Shown here: positions 31,124-37,426 of the stretch, piece by piece
How positions within the stretch are numbered: position 1 is the first letter of the stretch
Layout: each line of letters begins with the position of its first letter
Assembly: GCA_001704765.1 (NCBI GenBank)
Contig: MBFK01000207.1
Location: forward strand, 1-37,426
Length of the DNA: 37,426 nt
From: Sinorhizobium shofinae
Lineage (GTDB): Bacteria; Pseudomonadota; Alphaproteobacteria; Rhizobiales; Rhizobiaceae
Reading direction: 5' to 3'
Position numbers and translations under genes: made by a program
The notes under the pieces: model-generated
Database searches by the model: none
What the model was told of the DNA's origin: nothing
What the model saw: only the letters and a program-made list of their open reading frames with translations

Positions 31124-32029
31124 TTGTTGCCAGATGAGATCAAGTCTCGCATCGCTTCGGGACTATTGTCGTTTCCGGTTACCCACTTCCACGAAGACTT
31201 CAGCCTTAATCTCGAAAGCTATCGCGGCCATGTGGAGTGGCTTTCCGGCTTCGGCGCGGCGGCTCTGTTCGCCGCCGGGGGCACAGGTGAATTCTTTTCC
31301 CTCTCGCCCGATGAAGTTGGCGACGTTACCCGCGCGGCGAAGGAAGCCTCGGGGAATGTGCCGATCATTACTGGCTGCGGTTACGGCACCGCGCTTGCCA
31401 AGGAGACGGCCCGCCGCGCCGAAGCTGCGGGAGCCGACGGTCTTCTGCTCCTGCCCCACTATCTCATGGAAGCTCCCCAGGAGGGCATCTACCGGCATGT
31501 GAAAGCCGTATGCGAGTCCACCGGCCTCGGCGTCATCATCTACAACCGGGCGAACTCGGTCGCCAATGCCGACACGGTCGCTCGCCTCGCCGAGGCATGC
31601 CCCAATCTCATCGGCTTCAAGGACGGCACTGGCAAGGTCGATCTCGTCCGACACGTGACTGCAAAACTCGGCAATCGGCTCTGCTACATCGGTGGGATGC
31701 CCACGCATGAACTCTTTGCCGAAGGCTTCAACGGCGTCGGGGTGACGACCTACTCCTCGGCAGTTTTCAACTTCGTACCCGAACTGGCCCAGCGCTTCTA
31801 CAAGGCCATGCGAGCAGGCGACCGGGCGACGATGGAGGAGATCCTGCACAGTTTCTTCTTCCCCTTCGCGGCATTGCGCGATCGCGAACAGGGCTATCCG
31901 GTATCGATCATCAAGGCGGGCGTAGAACTTATCGGGCGGACACCGGGACCGGTGCGTCCGCCGCTGACGGACCTGAAGCCGAAGGAAAAGGAACTGCTTT
32001 GGGGCCTGATCGAAAAGGTTGCCGCATAA
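31124..32029 (+). CDS. kdgD: 5-dehydro-4-deoxyglucarate dehydratase (KdgD)
   Basis: A 301-residue DapA-superfamily enzyme that dehydrates and decarboxylates 5-dehydro-4-deoxyglucarate to 2-oxoglutarate semialdehyde, in the oxidative glucarate/galactarate pathway. Family sequence is strong: IASGLLSFPVTHF at the N-terminus, GGTGEFFSL at 52-60, catalytic Y140 in IIYNRAN, Schiff-base K166 in GFKDGTGK. TTG at 31124 is preferred as start: GGGAGG stands 7 bp before it and the resulting length matches the family (about 300). ATG codons at 31091 and 31109 are in frame but lack their own ribosome site, and the first lies inside an operator-like repeat. Preceded by gntR and followed by a transporter and a dehydrogenase that completes the pathway. 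Confidence 0.93.
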   Translation: MLPDEIKSRIASGLLSFPVTHFHEDFSLNLESYRGHVEWLSGFGAAALFAAGGTGEFFSLSPDEVGDVTRAAKEASGNVPIITGCGYGTALAKETARRAEAAGADGLLLLPHYLMEAPQEGIYRHVKAVCESTGLGVIIYNRANSVANADTVARLAEACPNLIGFKDGTGKVDLVRHVTAKLGNRLCYIGGMPTHELFAEGFNGVGVTTYSSAVFNFVPELAQRFYKAMRAGDRATMEEILHSFFFPFAALRDREQGYPVSIIKAGVELIGRTPGPVRPPLTDLKPKEKELLWGLIEKVAA

Positions 32030-32051
32030 GCCCGCGAGAGCGGATGGGTTT

Positions 32052-32082
32052 GGCGGCCGAACGGGAGGACGTCCGGCCCGCC
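32052..32082 (+). other. G+C-rich imperfect hairpin between kdgD and the binding protein
   Basis: GGC-GGCCG at 32052-32059 can pair with CGGCC-C-GCC at 32074-32082, with one bulge. It lies in the 87-bp gap before the binding-protein gene. Such structures often protect the downstream transcript end or partly terminate. Too imperfect to decide. Confidence 0.25.
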
Positions 32083-32116
32083 TCACTGCGTGAAACAAAG
32101 TTAGAGGGAGGGAAAA

Positions 32117-33628
32117 ATGCACAGGACGAGCAATCATGCGCTCGCATCCGCTATGCTGATGGCGGCGCTGGCCCCATCGGCAATGGCGCAGGGCGCGGCA
32201 CAGGAGATCCGGATCGTTTTGCCGGAACAGCCGGCGAATCTTGAGCCTTGCGGCACGATCATCACCAATGTTGGCCAGATCTTGAGCCAAAACGTCGTTG
32301 AACCGCTGACGGTGATCGACCCGGAGACCGGGCAGCCGCAGTCGAAACTGGCAACCGAATGGACCCAGGTCGATCCGACGACCTGGCGGCTCAAGCTGCG
32401 CGACGGCGTGAAATTCCAGGACGGGGCCGACTTCAATGCGGCTGCGGTCGTCTTCTCGGTCAACCGGATGGTTGGCGGCAAGATCACCTGCAGCAACATC
32501 GCCAAGTTCGGCGACGCGAAACTGACGGTGACCGCGGTCGACGACCTCACCGTCGAAATCAAGTCAGACAAACCCCAACCGATCTTGCCGACGCTTTTGA
32601 GCGTCGTGATGATCGTCTCGCCGAAGACCGCCGCCAATCAGGCCGTCAACGATCCGGTCGGAACCGGCCCGTTCAAACTATCGACCTTCTCGCCGCAGAC
32701 CGTCGTGCTCGATGCCTTCGACGGATACTGGGGCAAGAAGCCCGAGATCACCAAGGCGACCTATGTGTGGCGGCCGGAATCTTCGATCCGCGCGGCCATG
32801 GTGGAAACCGGCGAGGCCGATCTGACGCCCTCGATTGCCATTCAGGATGCCAGCAATCCCGAGACGGATTTTGCCTATCTGAACTCCGAAACCACGGCAA
32901 TCCGCATCGACACGGCCCAGCCGCCTCTCAACGACCTGCGCGTCCGCAAGGCGCTGAACCTCGCGATCGATTGGGAAGGCCTTGCGCAACTCTTCGGCGA
33001 CGACATCAAGCGCGCCTCGCAGATGGTCGTTCCGGGCATCAACGGCCATGACGATGCCCTTGAGGCTTGGTCCTACGACCCGGAAGAGGCAAAGAAGCTC
33101 ATCGAAGAGGCGGCGGCGGATGGCGTCCCGGTCGATACCGAGATCAAGCTGATCGGCCGCAACGGCATCTATCCAAACGGTGCCGAAGCGATGGAAGCCA
33201 TGATGACCATGTGGCAGGCCGTCGGCCTCAACGTCAAACTCACCATGCTCGACGTCGCCGACTGGCTGCGCTACCTGCAGAAGCCCTTCCCGGCCGAGCG
33301 CGGCGCCAATCTGTTGCAGATGATGCACGACAACAACAAGGGCGATGCCGCCTTCACCATTCCGATCTTCTACCGCACGAGCGGCAATTACTCGACGCTC
33401 GCCGATCCCGCCTTCGACAAGGAGATCGACGCAGCGCTCGCCACCACCGGCGAGGCCCGCACGACTGCCTTCAAGACGATCTTCGCCAAGGCGCGCAAAG
33501 AGGTCGTTGCGGATATCCCGATGTTCCACATGATCGGCTATACGCGCGTCGGCCCAAGGCTGGATTGGAAGCCGGATATCACCACCAACAGCGAAATACC
33601 CCTGGCCAATATCGCCATCAATGACTGA
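32117..33628 (+). CDS. Peptide-type ABC transporter substrate-binding protein (SBP_bac_5)
   Basis: A 503-residue secreted binding protein of the dipeptide/nickel/oligopeptide family. A signal peptide is clear (MHRTSNHALASAMLMAALAP, cleavage after SAMA near residue 24). Family features include NVVEPLTVIDPETGQPQSKL, LRDGVKFQDGADFNA, VGTGPFKL and LNDLRVRKALNLAIDWEGLA. AGGGAGGG precedes ATG 32117. Members carry peptides but also sugars, opines and sugar acids. The position between kdgD and an aldehyde dehydrogenase gene suggests an aldarate or related sugar acid here; that is inference from context. Confidence 0.93.
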   Translation: MHRTSNHALASAMLMAALAPSAMAQGAAQEIRIVLPEQPANLEPCGTIITNVGQILSQNVVEPLTVIDPETGQPQSKLATEWTQVDPTTWRLKLRDGVKFQDGADFNAAAVVFSVNRMVGGKITCSNIAKFGDAKLTVTAVDDLTVEIKSDKPQPILPTLLSVVMIVSPKTAANQAVNDPVGTGPFKLSTFSPQTVVLDAFDGYWGKKPEITKATYVWRPESSIRAAMVETGEADLTPSIAIQDASNPETDFAYLNSETTAIRIDTAQPPLNDLRVRKALNLAIDWEGLAQLFGDDIKRASQMVVPGINGHDDALEAWSYDPEEAKKLIEEAAADGVPVDTEIKLIGRNGIYPNGAEAMEAMMTMWQAVGLNVKLTMLDVADWLRYLQKPFPAERGANLLQMMHDNNKGDAAFTIPIFYRTSGNYSTLADPAFDKEIDAALATTGEARTTAFKTIFAKARKEVVADIPMFHMIGYTRVGPRLDWKPDITTNSEIPLANIAIND

Positions 33629-33709
33629 TCGAACGGGCTGCATGGCGTGAAGGTCGCCCTGCAGCACCGATCTACTGTTGCCTCGATATTCGATTCAAGG
33701 GCATCCGAA

Positions 33710-34624
33710 ATGTTCAGCTACATAGGACGCCGGGCGTCCCACAGCATCCTGTCGGTTATCGGCCTGTTGACCCTGGTTTTCTTCCTGACACGGCTCACTG
33801 GAGACCCCTCGGCGCTTTATCTGCCACTCGATGCCACGGCGGAGGCGCGCGCCGCCTTCGCGAGATTGAACGGCCTCGACCAGCCCCTTCACTGGCAGTT
33901 CGCGGAATACCTGAAAGACCTGCTGCAGCTCGATTTCGGCCAATCCCTGCGCCAAAACCGCTCGGCCATGGAGGTTGCGCTGGAGGCCTTTCCGGAAACC
34001 CTGAAGCTCGCATTCATTGCGATCACGCTTTCGACCGCGCTGGCGATCCTCGTAGGGTCGCTTGCGGCGGCCCGCCCCGGCAGCCTGTTCGACCGCCTCG
34101 CCAGCCTTGCTTCGCTGGCCGGCGCGAGCGCTCCGGATTTCTGGGTCGCAATCGTCGCCATTCTCGTCTTTGCCGTCGGGTTCGAGATCCTGCCAACCTC
34201 CGGCACCGGAAGCTGGGCGCATTGGGTCATGCCGATCTTCGTGCTCACACTGCGTCCCTTCGGTCTGCTTGTGCAGGTCGTCAGGGGCACAATGCTCTCG
34301 GCGCTCACCTCGCCCTATATCAAGACGGCGCGTGCCAAGGGCCTTCGCCGGCAGAAGATCATCTTCGGGCACGCGCTTCGCAATTCGCTCCTGCCTGTAG
34401 TGACGGTTGCCGGCGACCTTGCGACGAGCCTCGTCAATGGCGCCGTCGTCGTGGAATCGATATTCGGCTGGCCGGGCATCGGCAAGCTGATGATCGACGC
34501 GATCATCCAGCGCGATTTCGCCGTAGTCCAATCGACGATCCTGGTAACGGCAACCGCCATCTTCATCCTGAACATCGCAATCGACCTGCTCTACGCGGTG
34601 CTCGATCCGCGTATCCGGTACTGA
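33710..34624 (+). CDS. Peptide-type ABC transporter permease (DppB family)
   Basis: A 304-residue inner-membrane permease with six hydrophobic segments. The N-terminal MFSYIGRRASHSILSVIGLL helix is typical, as is the periplasmic loop LNGLDQPLHWQFAEYLKDLL with FGQSLR. The cytoplasmic coupling motif is TARAKGLRRQKIIFGHALRN. ATG 33710 gives the usual family start; an in-frame GTG at 33647 would add 21 residues. It pairs with the DppC-like protein, whose gene starts 3 bp after its stop. Confidence 0.93.
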   Translation: MFSYIGRRASHSILSVIGLLTLVFFLTRLTGDPSALYLPLDATAEARAAFARLNGLDQPLHWQFAEYLKDLLQLDFGQSLRQNRSAMEVALEAFPETLKLAFIAITLSTALAILVGSLAAARPGSLFDRLASLASLAGASAPDFWVAIVAILVFAVGFEILPTSGTGSWAHWVMPIFVLTLRPFGLLVQVVRGTMLSALTSPYIKTARAKGLRRQKIIFGHALRNSLLPVVTVAGDLATSLVNGAVVVESIFGWPGIGKLMIDAIIQRDFAVVQSTILVTATAIFILNIAIDLLYAVLDPRIRY

Positions 34625-34626
34625 GC

Positions 34627-35550
34627 ATGACAATCATCACTCCCGATACGAAACCGGCGACAGGCCCAGGCACCGGCCGCGTCCTTCTCGCCTATCTCAC
34701 GCGCGACCGGCTCGCCCTCGCTGCCGCCGCTTTCCTGGCGATCTTCATAATTGCGGCAATCTTCGGGCCGCTTCTCGTCGGTGACGCCGCATCAAGGCTC
34801 GGGCTACGTCAGCGCAATCTCGCTCCCTTCTCGTTCGAGCACGGCTGGATCTACTTCCTCGGTGCCGACACGCTCGGCCGGCCGATCCTGGCGAGGCTGA
34901 TCGTCGGCGCCCAGAACACGCTCGGCATTGCCGCGGCGGCCGTCTTTTCGTCCATGCTTATCGGCGGAGCGCTCGGCCTCGTCGCTGGCTATTCCGAACG
35001 CTGGTACAGCCATCTCATTCTGCGCCTCGCCGATGTCGTCATGAGCTTTCCGTCACTGCTTCTGGCGCTGATCGTGCTCTATACGCTGGGTCCCAGCATC
35101 GCCAACCTTGTGATCGTCCTCGCTGTGACGCGCTTGCCGATCTATCTGAGAACCGCGCGCGCCGAGGTGTTGGAATTGCGCGAGCGCATGTTCGTCAGTG
35201 CGGCACGCTCGATGGGTGCGGGACCGGCCCGTATCATCCTCCGGCATATCGCGCCGCTCGTCCTGCCGAGCCTGGTGACGATTTCCGCGATCGATTTTGC
35301 CACCGTCATCCTGTCGGAATCGGCGCTGAGCTTCCTCGGCCTCGGCATCCAGCCGCCGAATTTCACCTGGGGCGCAATGGTGGCGAACGGCCGCGGCTAT
35401 CTCGCGACGGCCTGGTGGATCGCCTTCTGGCCCGGCCTTTCCATCATGCTGACGACGCTGTCGCTCAACATTCTTTCGAACTGGGCGCGCACCATCGCCG
35501 ATCCGCAACAACGCTGGCGTCTGCAGAGATTGCGAAAGGCCGCCCGATGA
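34627..35550 (+). CDS. Peptide-type ABC transporter permease (DppC family)
   Basis: A 307-residue permease. After a polar start it has the DppC-type first helix, the periplasmic FLGADTLGRPILARLIVGAQ signature, a further set of helices, and the coupling motif FVSAARSMGAGPARIILRHI. ALSFLGLGIQPPNFTWGAMV near the C-terminus is diagnostic for the family. ATG 34627 lies 3 bp after the previous stop, and its own stop overlaps the ATPase start by ATGA, so the transporter genes are translationally coupled. Confidence 0.94.
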   Translation: MTIITPDTKPATGPGTGRVLLAYLTRDRLALAAAAFLAIFIIAAIFGPLLVGDAASRLGLRQRNLAPFSFEHGWIYFLGADTLGRPILARLIVGAQNTLGIAAAAVFSSMLIGGALGLVAGYSERWYSHLILRLADVVMSFPSLLLALIVLYTLGPSIANLVIVLAVTRLPIYLRTARAEVLELRERMFVSAARSMGAGPARIILRHIAPLVLPSLVTISAIDFATVILSESALSFLGLGIQPPNFTWGAMVANGRGYLATAWWIAFWPGLSIMLTTLSLNILSNWARTIADPQQRWRLQRLRKAAR

Positions 35551-37265
35551 ACCAAGCCAATCCCATCCTCAAAGTCGAGAGCCTGACGGTCGACTTTCTG
35601 TCGGACAACGAGCCCGTGCGAGCGGTCGACAACGTTTCGTTCCATGTCAATCGCGGCGAAACCCTCGTCATCCTGGGCGAAAGCGGTTCCGGAAAGAGCG
35701 TCAGCACCAGCACGGTGATGGACCTCATCGACTGCCCGCCGGGCGACATCGTTGCGGGCACCTGCGTCTTCGATGGCGTCGAACTCTCGCGTCTCGACGC
35801 GGAAGCGCGCAGAAACATCAACGGCCGCCGCATCGCGATGATCTTTCAGGATCCTCTCGCCTATCTTAATCCGGTCTATACCGTCGGGCGGCAGATAGGC
35901 GAGGTGTTCGAGAGCCATGGGGCGGGAAGCGGCAAGGAAGCGCGCGCCAAGTCGATAGAACTGCTGCGGCGCGTCGGCATTCCGGAGCCGGAAAGCCGGA
36001 TCGACTATTATCCGCATCAGTTTTCTGGCGGGCAGCGCCAGCGCGTGATGATCGCCATGGCGATCGCGCTGAAGCCCGACATTCTGATTGCCGACGAGCC
36101 GACGACGGCGCTGGATGTCAGCGTGCAAGCCCAGATCCTCGATCTCTTGCGCGATCTCCAGCGCGAGACCGGCATGGCGCTGATCATGATCACCCACGAC
36201 CTCGAAGTCGCAGCGGCGATGGCCGACCGGGTCATCGTCATGAACGCCGGCAGTATCGTCGAGGCCGGTCTTGCCCGGGAGGTTTTCAGCAATCCGCAGC
36301 ATGCCTACACCCGTCGACTGATCTCCGCACTGCCGCATGGCGATGCGGCGGAAGTGTCAAACAGGCGCTCGACGACGAGCGCCGGCGAAACGCTGCTGCA
36401 GGTGGAAAACCTCACCAAGGAGTACGTGGTTGCGTCCGGCGCCTTCGCCGGCAAACGCAGATTCAGGGCGGTGGACGACGTCAGCTTCGAAGTCAGGAGA
36501 GGTGAAACGGTTGGCATTGTCGGCGAGTCCGGTTCGGGCAAGTCGAGCATTGCACGCATCCTTTTGCGACTGAACGAGCCGAGCTCCGGTAAGGCCGTTT
36601 TCGCCGGCCAGGACGTTTTCCGGATGCGCGGCAAGCCCCTGATGGATTTCCGGCGCAAGGTGCAGATGGTGTTCCAGGATCCATATGGCTCCATGAACCC
36701 GCGCATGAACGTCCGCGCGATCATTTCCGAGCCCTGGGTCATCCACCGCGATATCCTACCAAGGAAAGCGTGGAAGGACCGTGTGGCCGAGCTTTTGGAA
36801 CTCGTCGGGCTTAAGCCGGAGCATGCCGAGCGCTATCCACACCAGTTCTCCGGCGGACAGCGCCAGCGCATCGCCATTGCGCGTGCACTTGCCAGCGAGC
36901 CGCAGCTCATCATCTGCGATGAGGCGGTGTCGGCGCTCGACGTCTCGATCCAGGCGCAGGTGATCGAGCTTCTTGCCGATTTGCGCACCAGGCTCGGCCT
37001 CTCCTATATTTTCATCACGCACGACCTGCCGATCGTGCGCCATTTCGCCGACAGGATCATGGTGATGAAACAGGGCAGGATCGTCGAGGAAGGACCCACG
37101 TCGACGATCTTCAGCGCGCCGCGCCACGAATATACGCAGAGCCTGTTGCGAGCTGTGCCGAAGCCGAAATGGCTCGTGCCGGAGGAAAGGCCGACCGCCG
37201 AACGATCGGTCGGCAAGACCGGCCTTCGGCTTGAACGGACGAGAAACGGGAGTTTGGCAGGATGA
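35547..37265 (+). CDS. Fused double ABC ATPase (DppD-DppF type)
   Basis: A 572-residue protein with two complete nucleotide-binding domains in one chain. Domain 1: Walker A GESGSGKS at 44-51, signature FSGGQRQRVMIAMAI, Walker B DILIADEPTTALDV. Domain 2 starts near residue 285: Walker A GESGSGKSSIARI, signature FSGGQRQRIAIARAL, Walker B LIICDEAVSALDVS. Note that domain 2 has DEAV where DEPT is usual; the catalytic glutamate is kept. Each half has the C-terminal extension typical of oligopeptide ATPases (HAYTRRLISALPHG; HEYTQSLLRAVPKP). It powers the adjacent DppBC-like permeases. The start and stop overlap the neighbours by 4 bp each. Confidence 0.95.
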   Translation: MNQANPILKVESLTVDFLSDNEPVRAVDNVSFHVNRGETLVILGESGSGKSVSTSTVMDLIDCPPGDIVAGTCVFDGVELSRLDAEARRNINGRRIAMIFQDPLAYLNPVYTVGRQIGEVFESHGAGSGKEARAKSIELLRRVGIPEPESRIDYYPHQFSGGQRQRVMIAMAIALKPDILIADEPTTALDVSVQAQILDLLRDLQRETGMALIMITHDLEVAAAMADRVIVMNAGSIVEAGLAREVFSNPQHAYTRRLISALPHGDAAEVSNRRSTTSAGETLLQVENLTKEYVVASGAFAGKRRFRAVDDVSFEVRRGETVGIVGESGSGKSSIARILLRLNEPSSGKAVFAGQDVFRMRGKPLMDFRRKVQMVFQDPYGSMNPRMNVRAIISEPWVIHRDILPRKAWKDRVAELLELVGLKPEHAERYPHQFSGGQRQRIAIARALASEPQLIICDEAVSALDVSIQAQVIELLADLRTRLGLSYIFITHDLPIVRHFADRIMVMKQGRIVEEGPTSTIFSAPRHEYTQSLLRAVPKPKWLVPEERPTAERSVGKTGLRLERTRNGSLAG

Positions 37266-37426
37266 CACTTCACCAGAACCTGATTGCCGGCGAATGGGTC
37301 GCTGGCGGAGACGCTTTTCACAACATCAATCCGTCGAACACCAACGACGTCATTGGCGAATATGCCCGGGCGAGCGCCGACGACGCGAAGGCGGCGATCG
37401 CCGCGGCCAAGGCCGCCTTTCCGGCC
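37262..37426 (+). CDS. Aldehyde dehydrogenase, probable 2-oxoglutarate semialdehyde dehydrogenase (partial, 5' end)
   Basis: Only the first 55 codons are inside the window. They read LIAGEWVAGGDAFHNINPSN then NDVIGEYARASADDAKAAIA, a clear N-terminus of the NAD(P)-dependent aldehyde dehydrogenase superfamily. ATG 37262 overlaps the ATPase stop by ATGA. The catalytic Cys and Glu lie outside. Given kdgD in the same operon, the likely reaction is oxidation of 2-oxoglutarate semialdehyde to 2-oxoglutarate, the last step of the aldarate route; this is inference from context. Confidence 0.85.
   Translation, partial: MTLHQNLIAGEWVAGGDAFHNINPSNTNDVIGEYARASADDAKAAIAAAKAAFPA

Noticed and set aside
31163..32290. 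375-codon minus-strand ORF
   Set aside because: Antisense to kdgD, whose catalytic motifs are unmistakable.

Overview
The window looks like a piece of an alphaproteobacterial genome of the Rhizobiales, probably Sinorhizobium/Ensifer or a close relative. The grounds are high G+C coding sequence, dense solute-uptake operons of the TRAP, MalEFGK and Dpp types, each next to a regulator, a rhizobial-style cyclase-TPR protein, a ThuA-like protein, and a patch of decayed insertion elements. The density of catabolic cassettes suggests an accessory replicon (megaplasmid or chromid) rather than core chromosome; this is inference. No rRNA, tRNA or CRISPR array was seen.

Layout. 0.1-3.3 kb: an NAD(P)-binding epimerase-like protein, a small Cys-rich zinc-ribbon protein, and the potassium transporter Kup. 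3.4-5.7 kb: a mobile-element graveyard, with a frameshifted IS1182-type transposase remnant and a decayed tyrosine recombinase flanking an intact FitAB (VapBC-type) toxin-antitoxin pair. 5.7-11.9 kb: a DapA-superfamily lyase whose 3' end is frameshifted, divergent from an operon of FAD-linked 2-hydroxyacid oxidase, TRAP DctQ, DctM and DctP, followed by a GntR regulator. A perfect 17-bp palindrome lies in the divergent promoter. 12.0-19.5 kb: a MalEFGK-type sugar ABC transporter, divergent from a ROK repressor, a Gfo/Idh/MocA dehydrogenase and a ThuA-like protein.

19.5-22.4 kb: a PilZ protein, a degenerate GGDEF protein and small hypothetical proteins. 22.9-28.2 kb: envelope proteins of unknown role. 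Two of these genes are broken: a 740-codon membrane-anchored protein has an in-frame TGA, and an SPFH/prohibitin-like gene has an in-frame TGA plus a frameshift. 28.4-30.1 kb: a class III cyclase fused to TolB-like and TPR regions, with an Asn-to-Ile change at a catalytic position.

30.2 kb to the end: a coherent aldarate operon. It holds a FadR-type GntR regulator, 5-dehydro-4-deoxyglucarate dehydratase (KdgD), a peptide-type ABC transporter (binding protein, two permeases, one fused double ATPase) and the start of an aldehyde dehydrogenase. KdgD makes 2-oxoglutarate semialdehyde and the dehydrogenase would oxidise it to 2-oxoglutarate, so the transporter probably imports glucarate/galactarate or a related sugar acid. 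A repeated 17-bp operator lies upstream of gntR and of kdgD. kdgD appears to start at TTG behind a Shine-Dalgarno that sits in a hairpin. This operon and the TRAP/oxidase/lyase cluster are the best candidates for undescribed substrate assignments.
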